A stretch of DNA of 64,000 bases. It comes from Candidatus Methylomirabilota bacterium. GTDB lineage: Bacteria; Methylomirabilota; Methylomirabilia; Methylomirabilales; Methylomirabilaceae. The DNA lies in the NCBI GenBank assembly GCA_028870115.1, contig JAGWQH010000082.1, forward strand, positions 1-64,000. Reading direction: 5' to 3'. Below the pieces are notes generated by a model that worked only from the letters and a program-made list of their open reading frames with translations, was not told where the DNA came from and made no database searches. Positions 1-6,987 of this stretch are shown piece by piece. The translations under genes and the position numbers were made by a program. How positions within the stretch are numbered: the stretch's first letter is position 1; each line of letters starts with the position of its first letter.

Positions 1-1
1 A

Positions 2-97
2 CTGCACGCCCCGGAGTTGTTGCAGGAGGTGTATCACGGCGCCACCTTTGTCAATGGTGTCCGGGTGATGGAGCACGAGTGGAGGGTTGCCGCCTAA
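2..97 (+). CDS. C-terminal fragment of an unidentified protein
   Basis: An open frame enters from the left edge and ends at a TAA, giving 31 residues that end in EHEWRVAA. I do not recognise the family. The frame could be the tail of a transposase or another larger protein, but nothing in so short a piece proves it. The toxin-antitoxin promoter begins about 90 bases downstream. Confidence 0.3.
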   Translation: MHAPELLQEVYHGATFVNGVRVMEHEWRVAA

Positions 98-185
98 CTT
101 TTGTTTGCACACCTCTTGACAAGACCTCATATTTCATTATCGCATTCAACTGAGTGCTTGACGCGAAAAAACACAAAAGTCGGTC

Positions 186-213
186 TTGACAGATATATGG
201 AAAGCTGTAAAGA
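186..213 (+). promoter_or_regulatory. Probable sigma-70 promoter of the vapBC pair
   Basis: A perfect TTGACA at 186-191 is followed after 16 bases by TAAAGA at 208-213. The -10 hexamer is only a fair match, but the site lies 40 bases before the vapB start and overlaps an 18-bp palindrome, as expected for an autoregulated toxin-antitoxin promoter. Confidence 0.5.
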
Positions 214-223
214 TATATTTACA
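206..223. promoter_or_regulatory. Palindromic operator candidate for VapB autoregulation
   Basis: TGTAAAGATATATTTACA is an inverted repeat with perfect 6-bp arms around GATATA. It covers the -10 region of the vapBC promoter. The upstream GATATAT at 192-198 repeats part of its core 20 bases away, so it may be a second half-site. Antitoxins of the VapB type commonly bind such palindromes; binding here is inferred. Confidence 0.5.
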
Positions 224-252
224 ACACACAACGCGTGCGGAAGGAGAAAGTC

Positions 253-513
253 ATGAAGACCACCGTCGAAATTTCGGATGATCTCTACCGGCACGCCAAA
301 GCCGAGGCGGCCTTGCGTGGGCGCAAGCTTAGAGAGCTGGTGGAGGAGGGTTTGCGTTTGGTGATCCAGAGCCCCCGCAAACGGGTCACACGGCCCACAT
401 TACGGGAGCTTATGCAGAACGCCTGCGGAGTGGTGGATTCCGGCATTTCGGACCTTGCCTCCAACCCGAAACGCCTCGCAGGGTTTGGCCGCCATGCGCG
501 TCGCCATCGCTGA
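253..513 (+). CDS. vapB: VapB-type antitoxin
   Basis: This 86-residue protein opens with KTTVEISDDLYRHAKAEAA followed by RGRKLRELVEEGLR. That is the short ribbon-helix-helix-like pattern of VapB antitoxins which repress their own promoter and neutralise a PIN-domain toxin. The start was set at the ATG preceded by GGAAGGAGA with good spacing; an upstream in-frame GTG at 235 is less likely. Its last 20 bases overlap the following PIN-domain gene, the usual translational coupling of such pairs. Residues after about 50 are probably the toxin-binding tail. Confidence 0.8.
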   Translation: MKTTVEISDDLYRHAKAEAALRGRKLRELVEEGLRLVIQSPRKRVTRPTLRELMQNACGVVDSGISDLASNPKRLAGFGRHARRHR

Positions 514-907
514 TACCGGCCCGCTGGTGGCGTTGCTCGACCGGGCCGAGCGACATCATGCGTGGGTGGTGGAGCGGGTCGCTGAACTGGAGGCACCGTT
601 GTTGGTGTGTGAACCGGTGCTGGCGGAAGCGATGTTCCTGCTAGCGCGGTTGCCGAAAGCCCCGGAGGCCTTGTGGGAGCTGTTGGAAAATGGCGCTCTT
701 CGAATGGCTTTGCACATCGACGAACAGATAATGGCGCTGCGGGCGCTTCATCGCAAGTATCGTGATCGCCCGATGTCTCTCGCTGACGCCTGCATCGTGC
801 GCATGGCCGAGCTATATGAAAACCACGCAGTATTTACACTAGACTCCGATTTTTCGGCCTATCGGAAACACGGGCGCGCGCCGCTGACCCTGATTCACCC
901 GTTTTGA
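494..907 (+). CDS. vapC: VapC-type PIN-domain ribonuclease toxin
   Basis: The product is a 137-residue PIN-domain protein, expected to act as a metal-dependent RNase toxin held in check by the preceding antitoxin. The acidic residues of the fold are visible: Asp in ADTGPLVAL at the N-terminus, Glu in EPVLAEA, Asp in MSLADACIVRMAE and Asp in FTLDSDFSAY. The ATG at 494 was chosen because it puts the first PIN strand (RVAIADTGP) directly at the N-terminus and overlaps vapB; an in-frame ATG at 455 lies deep in vapB. The family is clear, the RNA target is not. Confidence 0.85.
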   Translation: MRVAIADTGPLVALLDRAERHHAWVVERVAELEAPLLVCEPVLAEAMFLLARLPKAPEALWELLENGALRMALHIDEQIMALRALHRKYRDRPMSLADACIVRMAELYENHAVFTLDSDFSAYRKHGRAPLTLIHPF

Positions 908-953
908 GGGGCTATATGCCTTTCATCCAAGCCTACGGCACTCAATGGTGAGG

Positions 954-983
954 CGCGACCACCGAACGGGTTGCGGTGGCGCG
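954..983 (+). terminator. Hairpin after vapC, possible terminator
   Basis: Arms CGCGACCACCG and CGGTGGCGCG pair with one bulged base across a 9-base loop. The hairpin lies about 50 bases after vapC. No T-run follows, so termination is only a suggestion. Confidence 0.3.
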
Positions 984-1024
984 AGAAATCAGGAACCAAC
1001 CCAAACTTAAAGGAGGCAATCGTA

Positions 1025-1402
1025 ATGAAAAAGATGGTCAAGCTGTTTTCGTGGGTTTCGATAATGGTATTGTCCGCCGGATTCGCGTTTGCGGCCGATG
1101 ACAAGCCGGCTCAGAGCGAGGCGAAACCGGGAGACGCCGTGAAGACGGAGAGCCGATCAGAGTGGGTGCGTGGCCGCGAATTAATGACACGAGAAGAACG
1201 CGCAGAGCATCGAAAAAAAATGCGCGCAGCCAAGACTGCGGAGGAGCGGGAGCAAATCCGCAAGGAGTTTCATGAGCAAATGAAGGCGCGCGCCAAGGAG
1301 CGTGGCATCACGCTGCCGGATCAGCCGCCTGCTATGGGTGGAGGCATGGGACCAGGCGGCGGAATGGGACCAGGAGGCATGGGTCCCGGTCCGCGTCGCT
1401 GA
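1025..1402 (+). CDS. Small exported protein with charged body and Gly/Met-rich tail
   Basis: The start is the ATG seven bases after AAAGGAGG. The 125-residue product has a clear Sec signal (MKKMVKLFSW, hydrophobic stretch, likely cleavage after AFA). A highly charged central region is rich in Glu, Arg and Lys (TREERAEHRKKMRAAKTAEE), probably helical. The tail repeats GGGMGPGG. I recognise no family. The composition resembles small periplasmic metal-responsive or chaperone-like proteins, but function is not shown. A second small exported Met-rich protein lies at 60611-61045. Confidence 0.7.
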   Translation: MKKMVKLFSWVSIMVLSAGFAFAADDKPAQSEAKPGDAVKTESRSEWVRGRELMTREERAEHRKKMRAAKTAEEREQIRKEFHEQMKARAKERGITLPDQPPAMGGGMGPGGGMGPGGMGPGPRR

Positions 1403-1496
1403 CCAACGTGTTGCCTGACACTCTCATCAACCGAACAATTGTACGAGGGGCGCGATGCGATAATGTTTCAACTACGGTCACAGAGGAGGGTGTGTC

Positions 1497-2072
1497 ATGA
1501 GTAAAATTCTGGACGAGGTACTCGCCGCGAACAGGGCCTATGCCGCGAACTTTGGGGACAAGGGCAAACTAGCCATGCCGCCGGGGCGGCGGTTTGCCAT
1601 TCTGACCTGTATGGATGCGCGGCTCGATCCGGCGAAGTATGCGGGACTCTCGGAAGGGGATGCCCACGTGATCCGCAATGCGGGTGGTCGCGCCAGCGAC
1701 GACGCGATTCGGTCGCTGGTGATTTCCTATAAACTCCTCGGGACCCGAGAATGGTTTGTCATCCACCACACCAATTGCGGAATGGAGATCTTTACCGACG
1801 AAATTATGCGCGGGTTGCTGACTAAGAGTCTGAAGACTGCGTCCATCGATGCCGGCGGATGGCATGATACCCGTCAAGGCCCTGGATCAACGGAAGGCGC
1901 GTTTATCGACTGGTTGACCATCGCCGACCAGGTCGAGAGTGTCTGCGCGGACGTACGCCGCATCAGGACGTATCCGCTGGTCCCACGCGATATTCCTGTC
2001 TATGGCTACATCTACGACGTAAAGACCGGTCAGCTCGTCGAGGTCCCTGAAGCCACACGAATCGGGCAGTAG
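1497..2072 (+). CDS. Beta-class carbonic anhydrase
   Basis: The enzyme interconverts CO2 and bicarbonate in the cytoplasm. Zinc ligands are visible: Cys and the Asp-Arg dyad in [10 protein letters not shown] (residues about 35-45) and His-x2-Cys in VIHHTNCGM (about 88-97). [14 protein letters not shown] is also typical. At 191 residues it belongs to the short beta-CA group. The gene stands alone, read rightward, with GAGGAGGG before the ATG, and meets the leftward SBBP gene tail-to-tail over a perfect hairpin. Confidence 0.88.
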   Translation: MSKILDEVLAANRAYAANFGDKGKLAMPPGRRFAILTCMDARLDPAKYAGLSEGDAHVIRNAGGRASDDAIRSLVISYKLLGTREWFVIHHTNCGMEIFTDEIMRGLLTKSLKTASIDAGGWHDTRQGPGSTEGAFIDWLTIADQVESVCADVRRIRTYPLVPRDIPVYGYIYDVKTGQLVEVPEATRIGQ

Positions 2073-2095
2073 GGGCGAAACATCTTTCGCCCCTA
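2069..2095. terminator. Perfect 12-bp hairpin between convergent genes
   Basis: GTAGGGGCGAAA and TTTCGCCCCTAC form a 12-bp perfect stem with a CATC loop, overlapping the carbonic anhydrase stop codon. It sits between two convergent genes, so it could end transcription from either side, although no T-run follows. The TAGGGGCG core also occurs in the element at 42757-42810. Confidence 0.55.
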
Positions 2096-2114
2096 CCTGG
2101 TGGGTTGGAAGGCG

Positions 2115-3470
2115 CTAAAACTCATACTTGGTAATGAAGGCATCTCCATCCCCCTTGAGCGTGGAACTGAATGCCCCTGGCGTGGTGGGGAAGTCGGAGG
2201 ACTTGGTGCCTCCAGTCACGTACGCATGGCCCTCCTTGTCCACGGCAATGGCCTCTCCCCAATCATGCTGACTGCCTCCCAGATAGGTAGAGTAGACGAG
2301 GGCTGAGCCCGTTGGGGCGAGCTTCGTCACAAAGGCATCCCCCCAGCCGTTGTAGGAGGTATTGACCGCCCCGGGCGTGGTGGGGAAGTCGAGGGACTTT
2401 GTCCTTCCTGTCACATAGGCATGACCCTCGTCGTCGACGGCAATGCCGAAGCCTACATCATAGTCAGTCCCGCCCAGAAAGGTCGAGTAGACGAGGCTGG
2501 CGCCGTCGGGAGCGAACTTCGTCACAAAGGCGTCCCCATGGCCCTTAAAGGAGGTATCACGCGCGCCTGGGGTTGTGGGAAAATCAGCGGAAAGGGTTCC
2601 CCCTGTTATGTAGGCATGGCCCTTCGCATCCACCGCAATGCCGTGGCCCCAATCAGACCGACTTCCGCCCAGGAAGGTAGAGTAGACGAGGCTGGCGCCG
2701 TCGGGAGCGAGCTTCGTTACAAAAACATCTCTGTCGCTGTACGGTTTAGTATCGAACGCTCCAGGCGTCGTGGGGAAGTTGGCGGAGGTTGTCTCTCCCG
2801 TTACGTAGGCATGACCCTCGCTATCCACGGCAATGCCATAACCCCAATCATACTGAACCCCGCCCAGGAAGGTGGAGTAGATAAGGCGAGCGCCGTTGGG
2901 CGCAAGCTTCGTCACGAAGGCATCCCTGTCACCATTGTGCTTGCGACTGAAGGCCTCGCGGGTGGTGGGGAAGTTGGCGGAGCGTGTCCCACCCGTTACG
3001 TACGCATGGCCCTCCGCGTCCACGGCGATACCGTGGCCCCAGTCTTCGCTGCTCCCGCCCAGGAAGGTAGAGTAAATAAGGCGAGCGCCGTTGGAGGCGA
3101 GCTTAGTCACAAAGGCATCCCTGTCACCATTGTGCTTGCGACTGAAGGCCTCGCGGGTGGTGGGGAAGTTGGCGGAGGTTGTCTCTCCCGTTACGTACGC
3201 ATGGCCCTCCGCATCTACGGCGATACCGTGGCCCCAGTCATCGCCACTCCCGCCCAGAAATGTCGAGTAGACGAGACTGGCGCCGTCGGGAGCGAGCTTC
3301 GTTACAAACACGTCCGCAGCGCCGGCATGCTTAGAACGAAACGCGCCCTTAGACGTTGGGAAATCGGACGACTCGCTCCTTCCTGTGACGTAGGCGTGGC
3401 CCTTCGCATCTACGGCAATGGCGAGGCCTAATTCGTCGCCGCTTCCCCCCAGAAGGGTGGAGTAGGCCAC
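2115..3470 (-). repeat. Seven tandem ~195-bp coding repeats of the SBBP protein
   Basis: Units recur every 195 bases; for example, nearly identical stretches around 2929-2985 and 3124-3180 encode FPTTREAFSRKHNGDRDAF. The middle copies are the most alike, which suggests recent unequal exchange or gene conversion within the array. Confidence 0.8.
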
Positions 3471-4250
3471 CACCGGGTCAATCACCAGCGGTCTGCCCGG
3501 ATCGTAGGCGCCCACCTGGAAGCCGACATGGTGCGCGTCTTTGATCATATAGCCGCCCGAAATCGCCCGCCTCGTACCCTCCAGCTCCTGATAGAGGATG
3601 GGTTTCTGAAGACGAATGAATCCCCCCTCGGTGTGTATGACTAAGTCGCCCTGGGTCCCTATGTTGAGCTGCTTGGCTCCCTCAAAGCGTAGGGTGATAG
3701 CTTGAGGATCGGCTCCCGGCGCGACGAGGAAGTCGTATTCCAGTTGGCTCTGATTGCCGTAGTAGACAAGGTCGATACCCGGGTACACGCTTTGATTGCG
3801 TACCTTGGCGTATGTGGGGATATCGGCGCGCCACATAGTAGGGTCGTTACCGCGGAGGTAGTTGATTCTACCCAGCAGCTTCTCGATCCCCACCACTTGG
3901 CGCTTGGGGCTGGCGCCCACAAGCTCCATCCGCAGAATCGTGGGACCGGCCTGTGGGCTTTGCTGGCGTAAGACCAATATGGCCTTGGTGTCGGTCAAAA
4001 AGATGGTGTAGCCGTGACCGCGAGCCAGGAACTTCACCTGGGGGTTAGTCTGACCCTGGTTCGCCTCGAAATACATGGGTAACTTACCGTATGTCGTCAG
4101 CAGGCTGGCCTCAGTGGCCGCGTTGGGGGCGGCAAAGGAACCGGAAGAGACCGATGGCGATGCCTGGGCCGGCGCGGCCTGGCAGTTCAACAGCGCAAGG
4201 AATCCCATCACAAGTCCAACGCTAGCTTTCGCGCGATCGATCAAGTCCAT
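2115..4250 (-). CDS. Secreted SBBP-repeat beta-propeller protein
   Basis: This 711-residue protein starts with an export signal (hydrophobic stretch at about 9-28, LVMGFLALLNCQAAPAQA). A beta-rich N-terminal domain follows (FEANQGQTNPQVKFLARG), typical of the DUF7948-like module that precedes SBBP repeats. From about residue 262 to the end there are seven tandem units of about 65 residues, each with YSTFLGGS, IAVDxxGHAYVTG, FPTTxGAF and DAFVTKLAPxG. Such repeats are predicted to fold as a beta-propeller at the cell surface or outside the cell. AGGAGG precedes the ATG. Ligand and role are unknown. Confidence 0.85.
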   Translation of the reverse strand: MDLIDRAKASVGLVMGFLALLNCQAAPAQASPSVSSGSFAAPNAATEASLLTTYGKLPMYFEANQGQTNPQVKFLARGHGYTIFLTDTKAILVLRQQSPQAGPTILRMELVGASPKRQVVGIEKLLGRINYLRGNDPTMWRADIPTYAKVRNQSVYPGIDLVYYGNQSQLEYDFLVAPGADPQAITLRFEGAKQLNIGTQGDLVIHTEGGFIRLQKPILYQELEGTRRAISGGYMIKDAHHVGFQVGAYDPGRPLVIDPVVAYSTLLGGSGDELGLAIAVDAKGHAYVTGRSESSDFPTSKGAFRSKHAGAADVFVTKLAPDGASLVYSTFLGGSGDDWGHGIAVDAEGHAYVTGETTSANFPTTREAFSRKHNGDRDAFVTKLASNGARLIYSTFLGGSSEDWGHGIAVDAEGHAYVTGGTRSANFPTTREAFSRKHNGDRDAFVTKLAPNGARLIYSTFLGGVQYDWGYGIAVDSEGHAYVTGETTSANFPTTPGAFDTKPYSDRDVFVTKLAPDGASLVYSTFLGGSRSDWGHGIAVDAKGHAYITGGTLSADFPTTPGARDTSFKGHGDAFVTKFAPDGASLVYSTFLGGTDYDVGFGIAVDDEGHAYVTGRTKSLDFPTTPGAVNTSYNGWGDAFVTKLAPTGSALVYSTYLGGSQHDWGEAIAVDKEGHAYVTGGTKSSDFPTTPGAFSSTLKGDGDAFITKYEF

Positions 4251-4496
4251 GGTTCTCCTCCTGGGTAGATCGTACGGTTTACGACTTTCCTCGCGCTATC
4301 AATCTGGCCATATCGCATTCCGGGCACTTGAGGCTCGGTGAGACTGATTTAGGGAATCATTCTGAGGGTATCGGCCTCCGATGGTCAAGCGAAATAAGTG
4401 CGGCACAGATGGCGCCTGTATTCAGGGTCGTATGATTTCATCTATCGATTGGCCGCCACGGTTCCCCCGACCTCATTCGAGGACGTCATTTTTTTC

Positions 4497-4524
4497 TTGA
4501 CACGCCGCTGAGCCCGATTATATT
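4497..4524 (+). promoter_or_regulatory. Sigma-70-like promoter upstream of the pentapeptide gene
   Basis: A perfect TTGACA at 4497-4502 is followed after 16 bases by TATATT at 4519-4524, directly after a T-run. The expected transcript would have a leader of about 150 bases. Confidence 0.6.
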
Positions 4525-4579
4525 AACTTCCGTTTCATCGTTTCCTGTTCTGCGGCAGTGTGGGAAGGCGCAGCCATGG

Positions 4580-4603
4580 CGGCCGCGCGGGAACCCGCGG
4601 CCG
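4580..4603 (+). other. GC-rich hairpin in the pentapeptide gene leader
   Basis: CGGCCGCGCGGG pairs with CCCGCGGCCG, with two bases bulged and an AA loop. It falls in the predicted 5' leader of the pentapeptide gene and may affect its expression; no known riboswitch pattern is visible. Confidence 0.35.
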
Positions 4604-4681
4604 AAGTGGGCGAGTGTGAATAGGCCGCGGTAGCGGTATTAGTCGAATCATTCATAATATCGGTAACCAAAGGTAGCTATC

Positions 4682-5110
4682 ATGAGAATTGTGTCTTGGT
4701 ACCAAAGCGACAAGGTTGTGTACGAATCAGCGAAAGAGTCGGTTCGTGATGCTGTGGTTGAAGCAGTCAGGAGGGACTCCGCCCTCATGAACGCCGATCT
4801 CAAGGGCGCTAATCTTCGGGATGCCGACCTCGCGAGCGCCATCCTCGGAGGCGCCGACCTTCGGGATGCCGACCTCCAGGGCGCCAATCTCCAGGGCGCC
4901 AATCTCCGCGACGCGAACCTTGCCGGCGCCAACCTCAGGGGCGCCAATCTCCGCGACGCCAATCTCGCGGGCACCAACTTGGCGGGCGCCCACCTGACTG
5001 ACGCCGACCTCTTTCACGTGAAGTTTTGGGGACGTGGCGGTTCAACGAGAATTAAGAAAGCGCAGGTCGAGTCTTTCTTAAAAGCGTTAGGGATAATTGT
5101 CGAAGAGTAG
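4682..5110 (+). CDS. Pentapeptide-repeat protein
   Basis: The 142-residue protein has a short charged N-terminal helix region (residues 1-32). About 16 consecutive pentapeptides of the A(D/N)LxG/D type follow ([25 protein letters not shown]), expected to form a right-handed quadrilateral beta-helix. A basic C-terminal segment ([16 protein letters not shown]) closes it. Members of this family include DNA-gyrase-protecting DNA mimics, but most have no known role and nothing here identifies the partner. It has its own promoter and no operon partner. Confidence 0.85.
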   Translation: MRIVSWYQSDKVVYESAKESVRDAVVEAVRRDSALMNADLKGANLRDADLASAILGGADLRDADLQGANLQGANLRDANLAGANLRGANLRDANLAGTNLAGAHLTDADLFHVKFWGRGGSTRIKKAQVESFLKALGIIVEE

Positions 5111-5134
5111 CTATCGCCTCCAAGGGGGCGTAGC

Positions 5135-5917
5135 TCACACCTTACTGTGAACGGGCTGCCACTGACAGGTGCCGTCCGGTAAGGGGATTGCGGTAAAATC
5201 CCCGAAGAGGTTGGGAGCCTCCCGGGTCATGATTTCGGCCACCTTCCCGAAGACGCTTCGAATTTCCACCTCAGCCCCCGGCGTGGTTCGCGCCTCGATC
5301 ACCCAGCGGAGCGTCCGGGCGTTCGCCGTCCAGATGATGGTCGTGGCGACACCATCCGGAGCGATTCGGCGCATGGCGGAGGTGAGGACCTTCTTCTCGT
5401 GAAACGGTCGCCCTTCAATCTGTAAGACGTCCGCTAATTGCTGTTGTGCCTTCTCACTGTTGACCACCGCCTCCTCAAAGATCGCGCGCGCCTCCGGGTT
5501 ATCACGAATCTCAGGCGGTAGCCACACCGGGATATTGGTCAGTCGCACGAAGCGCAGGCTCTCCTGGCTGATGGCGGTACCGGCGCGATGTCTCACCAGT
5601 TCATGGGTCAAGACGCGGCTGACATGGAAGAAAGCAAAAGTCCAGCTTACGTGCTCCAGGACACTGCCGTGCTTGACCTTCAGGATATTCTCCAGGTAGG
5701 CTTGGCTGCCCTCTCGCACCTTGGTGACATTGGGATTGAGGCCCGGTTCAAACGAGCGGTAGCACGCGCGCCCCGCCACCTCGATCAGTTGCTCGGCGGC
5801 TGACGGGGCATCGGTTGACCACCCGGGTGCGCCGACCGCCTGTAGATAGGCGGCGAGCCCGTCGGCATCTATCGTCGGCCTGGCCAGGAGAAAAACCTGC
5901 GGCTCCACCTGCTTCAC
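5135..5917 (-). CDS. thyX: Flavin-dependent thymidylate synthase
   Basis: ThyX makes dTMP from dUMP using FAD, NADPH and methylenetetrahydrofolate. The signature RHRxxxxxSxxSxR region is present as RHRAGTAISQESLRF at about residues 108-122, followed by substrate-binding Ser and Arg residues further on (AMRRIAPDGVAT, WVIEARTTPGAE). The length of 260 residues is normal. It is the last gene of a leftward group after korB (42-base gap) and has GAGGAGGG before its ATG. No thyA is seen in the window. Confidence 0.92.
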   Translation of the reverse strand: MKQVEPQVFLLARPTIDADGLAAYLQAVGAPGWSTDAPSAAEQLIEVAGRACYRSFEPGLNPNVTKVREGSQAYLENILKVKHGSVLEHVSWTFAFFHVSRVLTHELVRHRAGTAISQESLRFVRLTNIPVWLPPEIRDNPEARAIFEEAVVNSEKAQQQLADVLQIEGRPFHEKKVLTSAMRRIAPDGVATTIIWTANARTLRWVIEARTTPGAEVEIRSVFGKVAEIMTREAPNLFGDFTAIPLPDGTCQWQPVHSKV

Positions 5918-5959
5918 ATTGCCCTCCTCGCATACGGAGAACTGGCTGCGTCTGGTTGC

Positions 5960-6985
5960 TTACGACACCACCCAGGTCTCGCCGGCGTATAGGAGCTTCT
6001 CAAGGGTGCCTTTGCCCTGCTGCTGGGTGACGGCGCGGCCCTGCTCGGCAATCAACTCCTCATAGGTCGGCTCGCGGACGGCGCGTAGCACGCCGATCGG
6101 CTGAGGGAACTCCGGGCTCGTGAGCCGCGACAGCATGAAGTGGTAGCCCTCGTCTTGCCGCCTTTCGTCATGAACCAATAGTCCCGACGTATTGCCGTCG
6201 ATCTCGACAACCTCCGGGGACATATCGGGGCGCATCCGGATGCCCTTCTTCCGCTCTTTGCCGAACACGAGCGGCTTACCGTGTTCCAGGACGAGCAGCC
6301 GGTCGCTCCGCACATCCTTGTCGGTGACCGATTCCCATGTCCCGTCGTTGAATACGTTGCAGTTCTGGTAGATTTCTACGAAGGCCGTGCCTTTGTGCTC
6401 GGCGGCACGCCGCAACACGTATTGCAGATGTGGACTGTCGATATCGATCGATCGCGCGACGAACGTTGCCGACGACCCGATCGCCACCGAAAGCGGATTA
6501 AAGGGGCGGTCGAGCGCTCCGTATGGCGTAGATTTGGTCTTTACGCCCTGCTCGCTGGTCGGCGAGGTCTGACCCTTGGTAAGGCCGTAAATACGGTTAT
6601 TGAAGAGCAGGATTTTCAGGTCGACATTGCGCCGCATCGTATGAATGAGGTGGTTGCCGCCGATTGATAGGCCGTCGCCGTCGCCGGTGATCACCCATAC
6701 CATCAGATCGGGGCGCGTGATCTTGATGCCGGTCGCCACCGCCGGCGCCCGTCCGTGGATCGAATGGAATCCGTAGGTGTTCATGTAGTACGGGAACCGC
6801 GACGAGCAGCCGATTCCGGAGATGAAGACAATTTTCTCGCGCGGGATACCCAGGTCCGGCATTACCCGCTGTACGCTGGCCAGGATAGCATAGTCGCCGC
6901 AGCCGGGGCACCAGCGGACATCCTGGTCCGAGATAAAATCCTTACGTGTGAGTGTGGGAGCGTGTTCAAGGTTGCATTGAGGCAT
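5960..6985 (-). CDS. korB: 2-oxoacid:ferredoxin oxidoreductase beta subunit
   Basis: This 341-residue subunit binds thiamine pyrophosphate and an Fe-S cluster and, with the alpha subunit, oxidises a 2-oxoacid to acyl-CoA while reducing ferredoxin. Visible motifs are WCPGCGDYAI (cluster cysteines), GIGCSSRFPYY, the TPP-binding GDGDGLSIGGNH, and NNRIYGLTKGQTSPTS. The gene begins two bases after korA. The substrate, 2-oxoglutarate or pyruvate, cannot be decided from sequence alone; the kor name is the usual one for this two-subunit form. Confidence 0.88.
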   Translation of the reverse strand: MPQCNLEHAPTLTRKDFISDQDVRWCPGCGDYAILASVQRVMPDLGIPREKIVFISGIGCSSRFPYYMNTYGFHSIHGRAPAVATGIKITRPDLMVWVITGDGDGLSIGGNHLIHTMRRNVDLKILLFNNRIYGLTKGQTSPTSEQGVKTKSTPYGALDRPFNPLSVAIGSSATFVARSIDIDSPHLQYVLRRAAEHKGTAFVEIYQNCNVFNDGTWESVTDKDVRSDRLLVLEHGKPLVFGKERKKGIRMRPDMSPEVVEIDGNTSGLLVHDERRQDEGYHFMLSRLTSPEFPQPIGVLRAVREPTYEELIAEQGRAVTQQQGKGTLEKLLYAGETWVVS

Positions 6986-6987
6986 CG

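Larger units (their letters stand above)
4251..4681. other. 431-base region without genes between divergent genes
   Basis: This stretch separates the leftward SBBP gene from the rightward pentapeptide-repeat gene. It contains the SBBP ribosome binding site, a strong rightward promoter at 4497-4524 and a GC-rich hairpin at 4580-4603. I see no convincing coding frame or tRNA in it. Confidence 0.6.

Noticed and set aside
2421-3431. Long rightward open frame of 336 codons opposite the SBBP gene
   Set aside because: It mirrors the tandem repeats of the SBBP gene, has no ribosome binding site, and the protein pattern lies clearly on the other strand.
2115-3470. CRISPR-like array because of regular repeats
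   Set aside because: The period of 195 bases is in-frame coding for SBBP repeats, with no short repeats or variable spacers; no cas gene is nearby.
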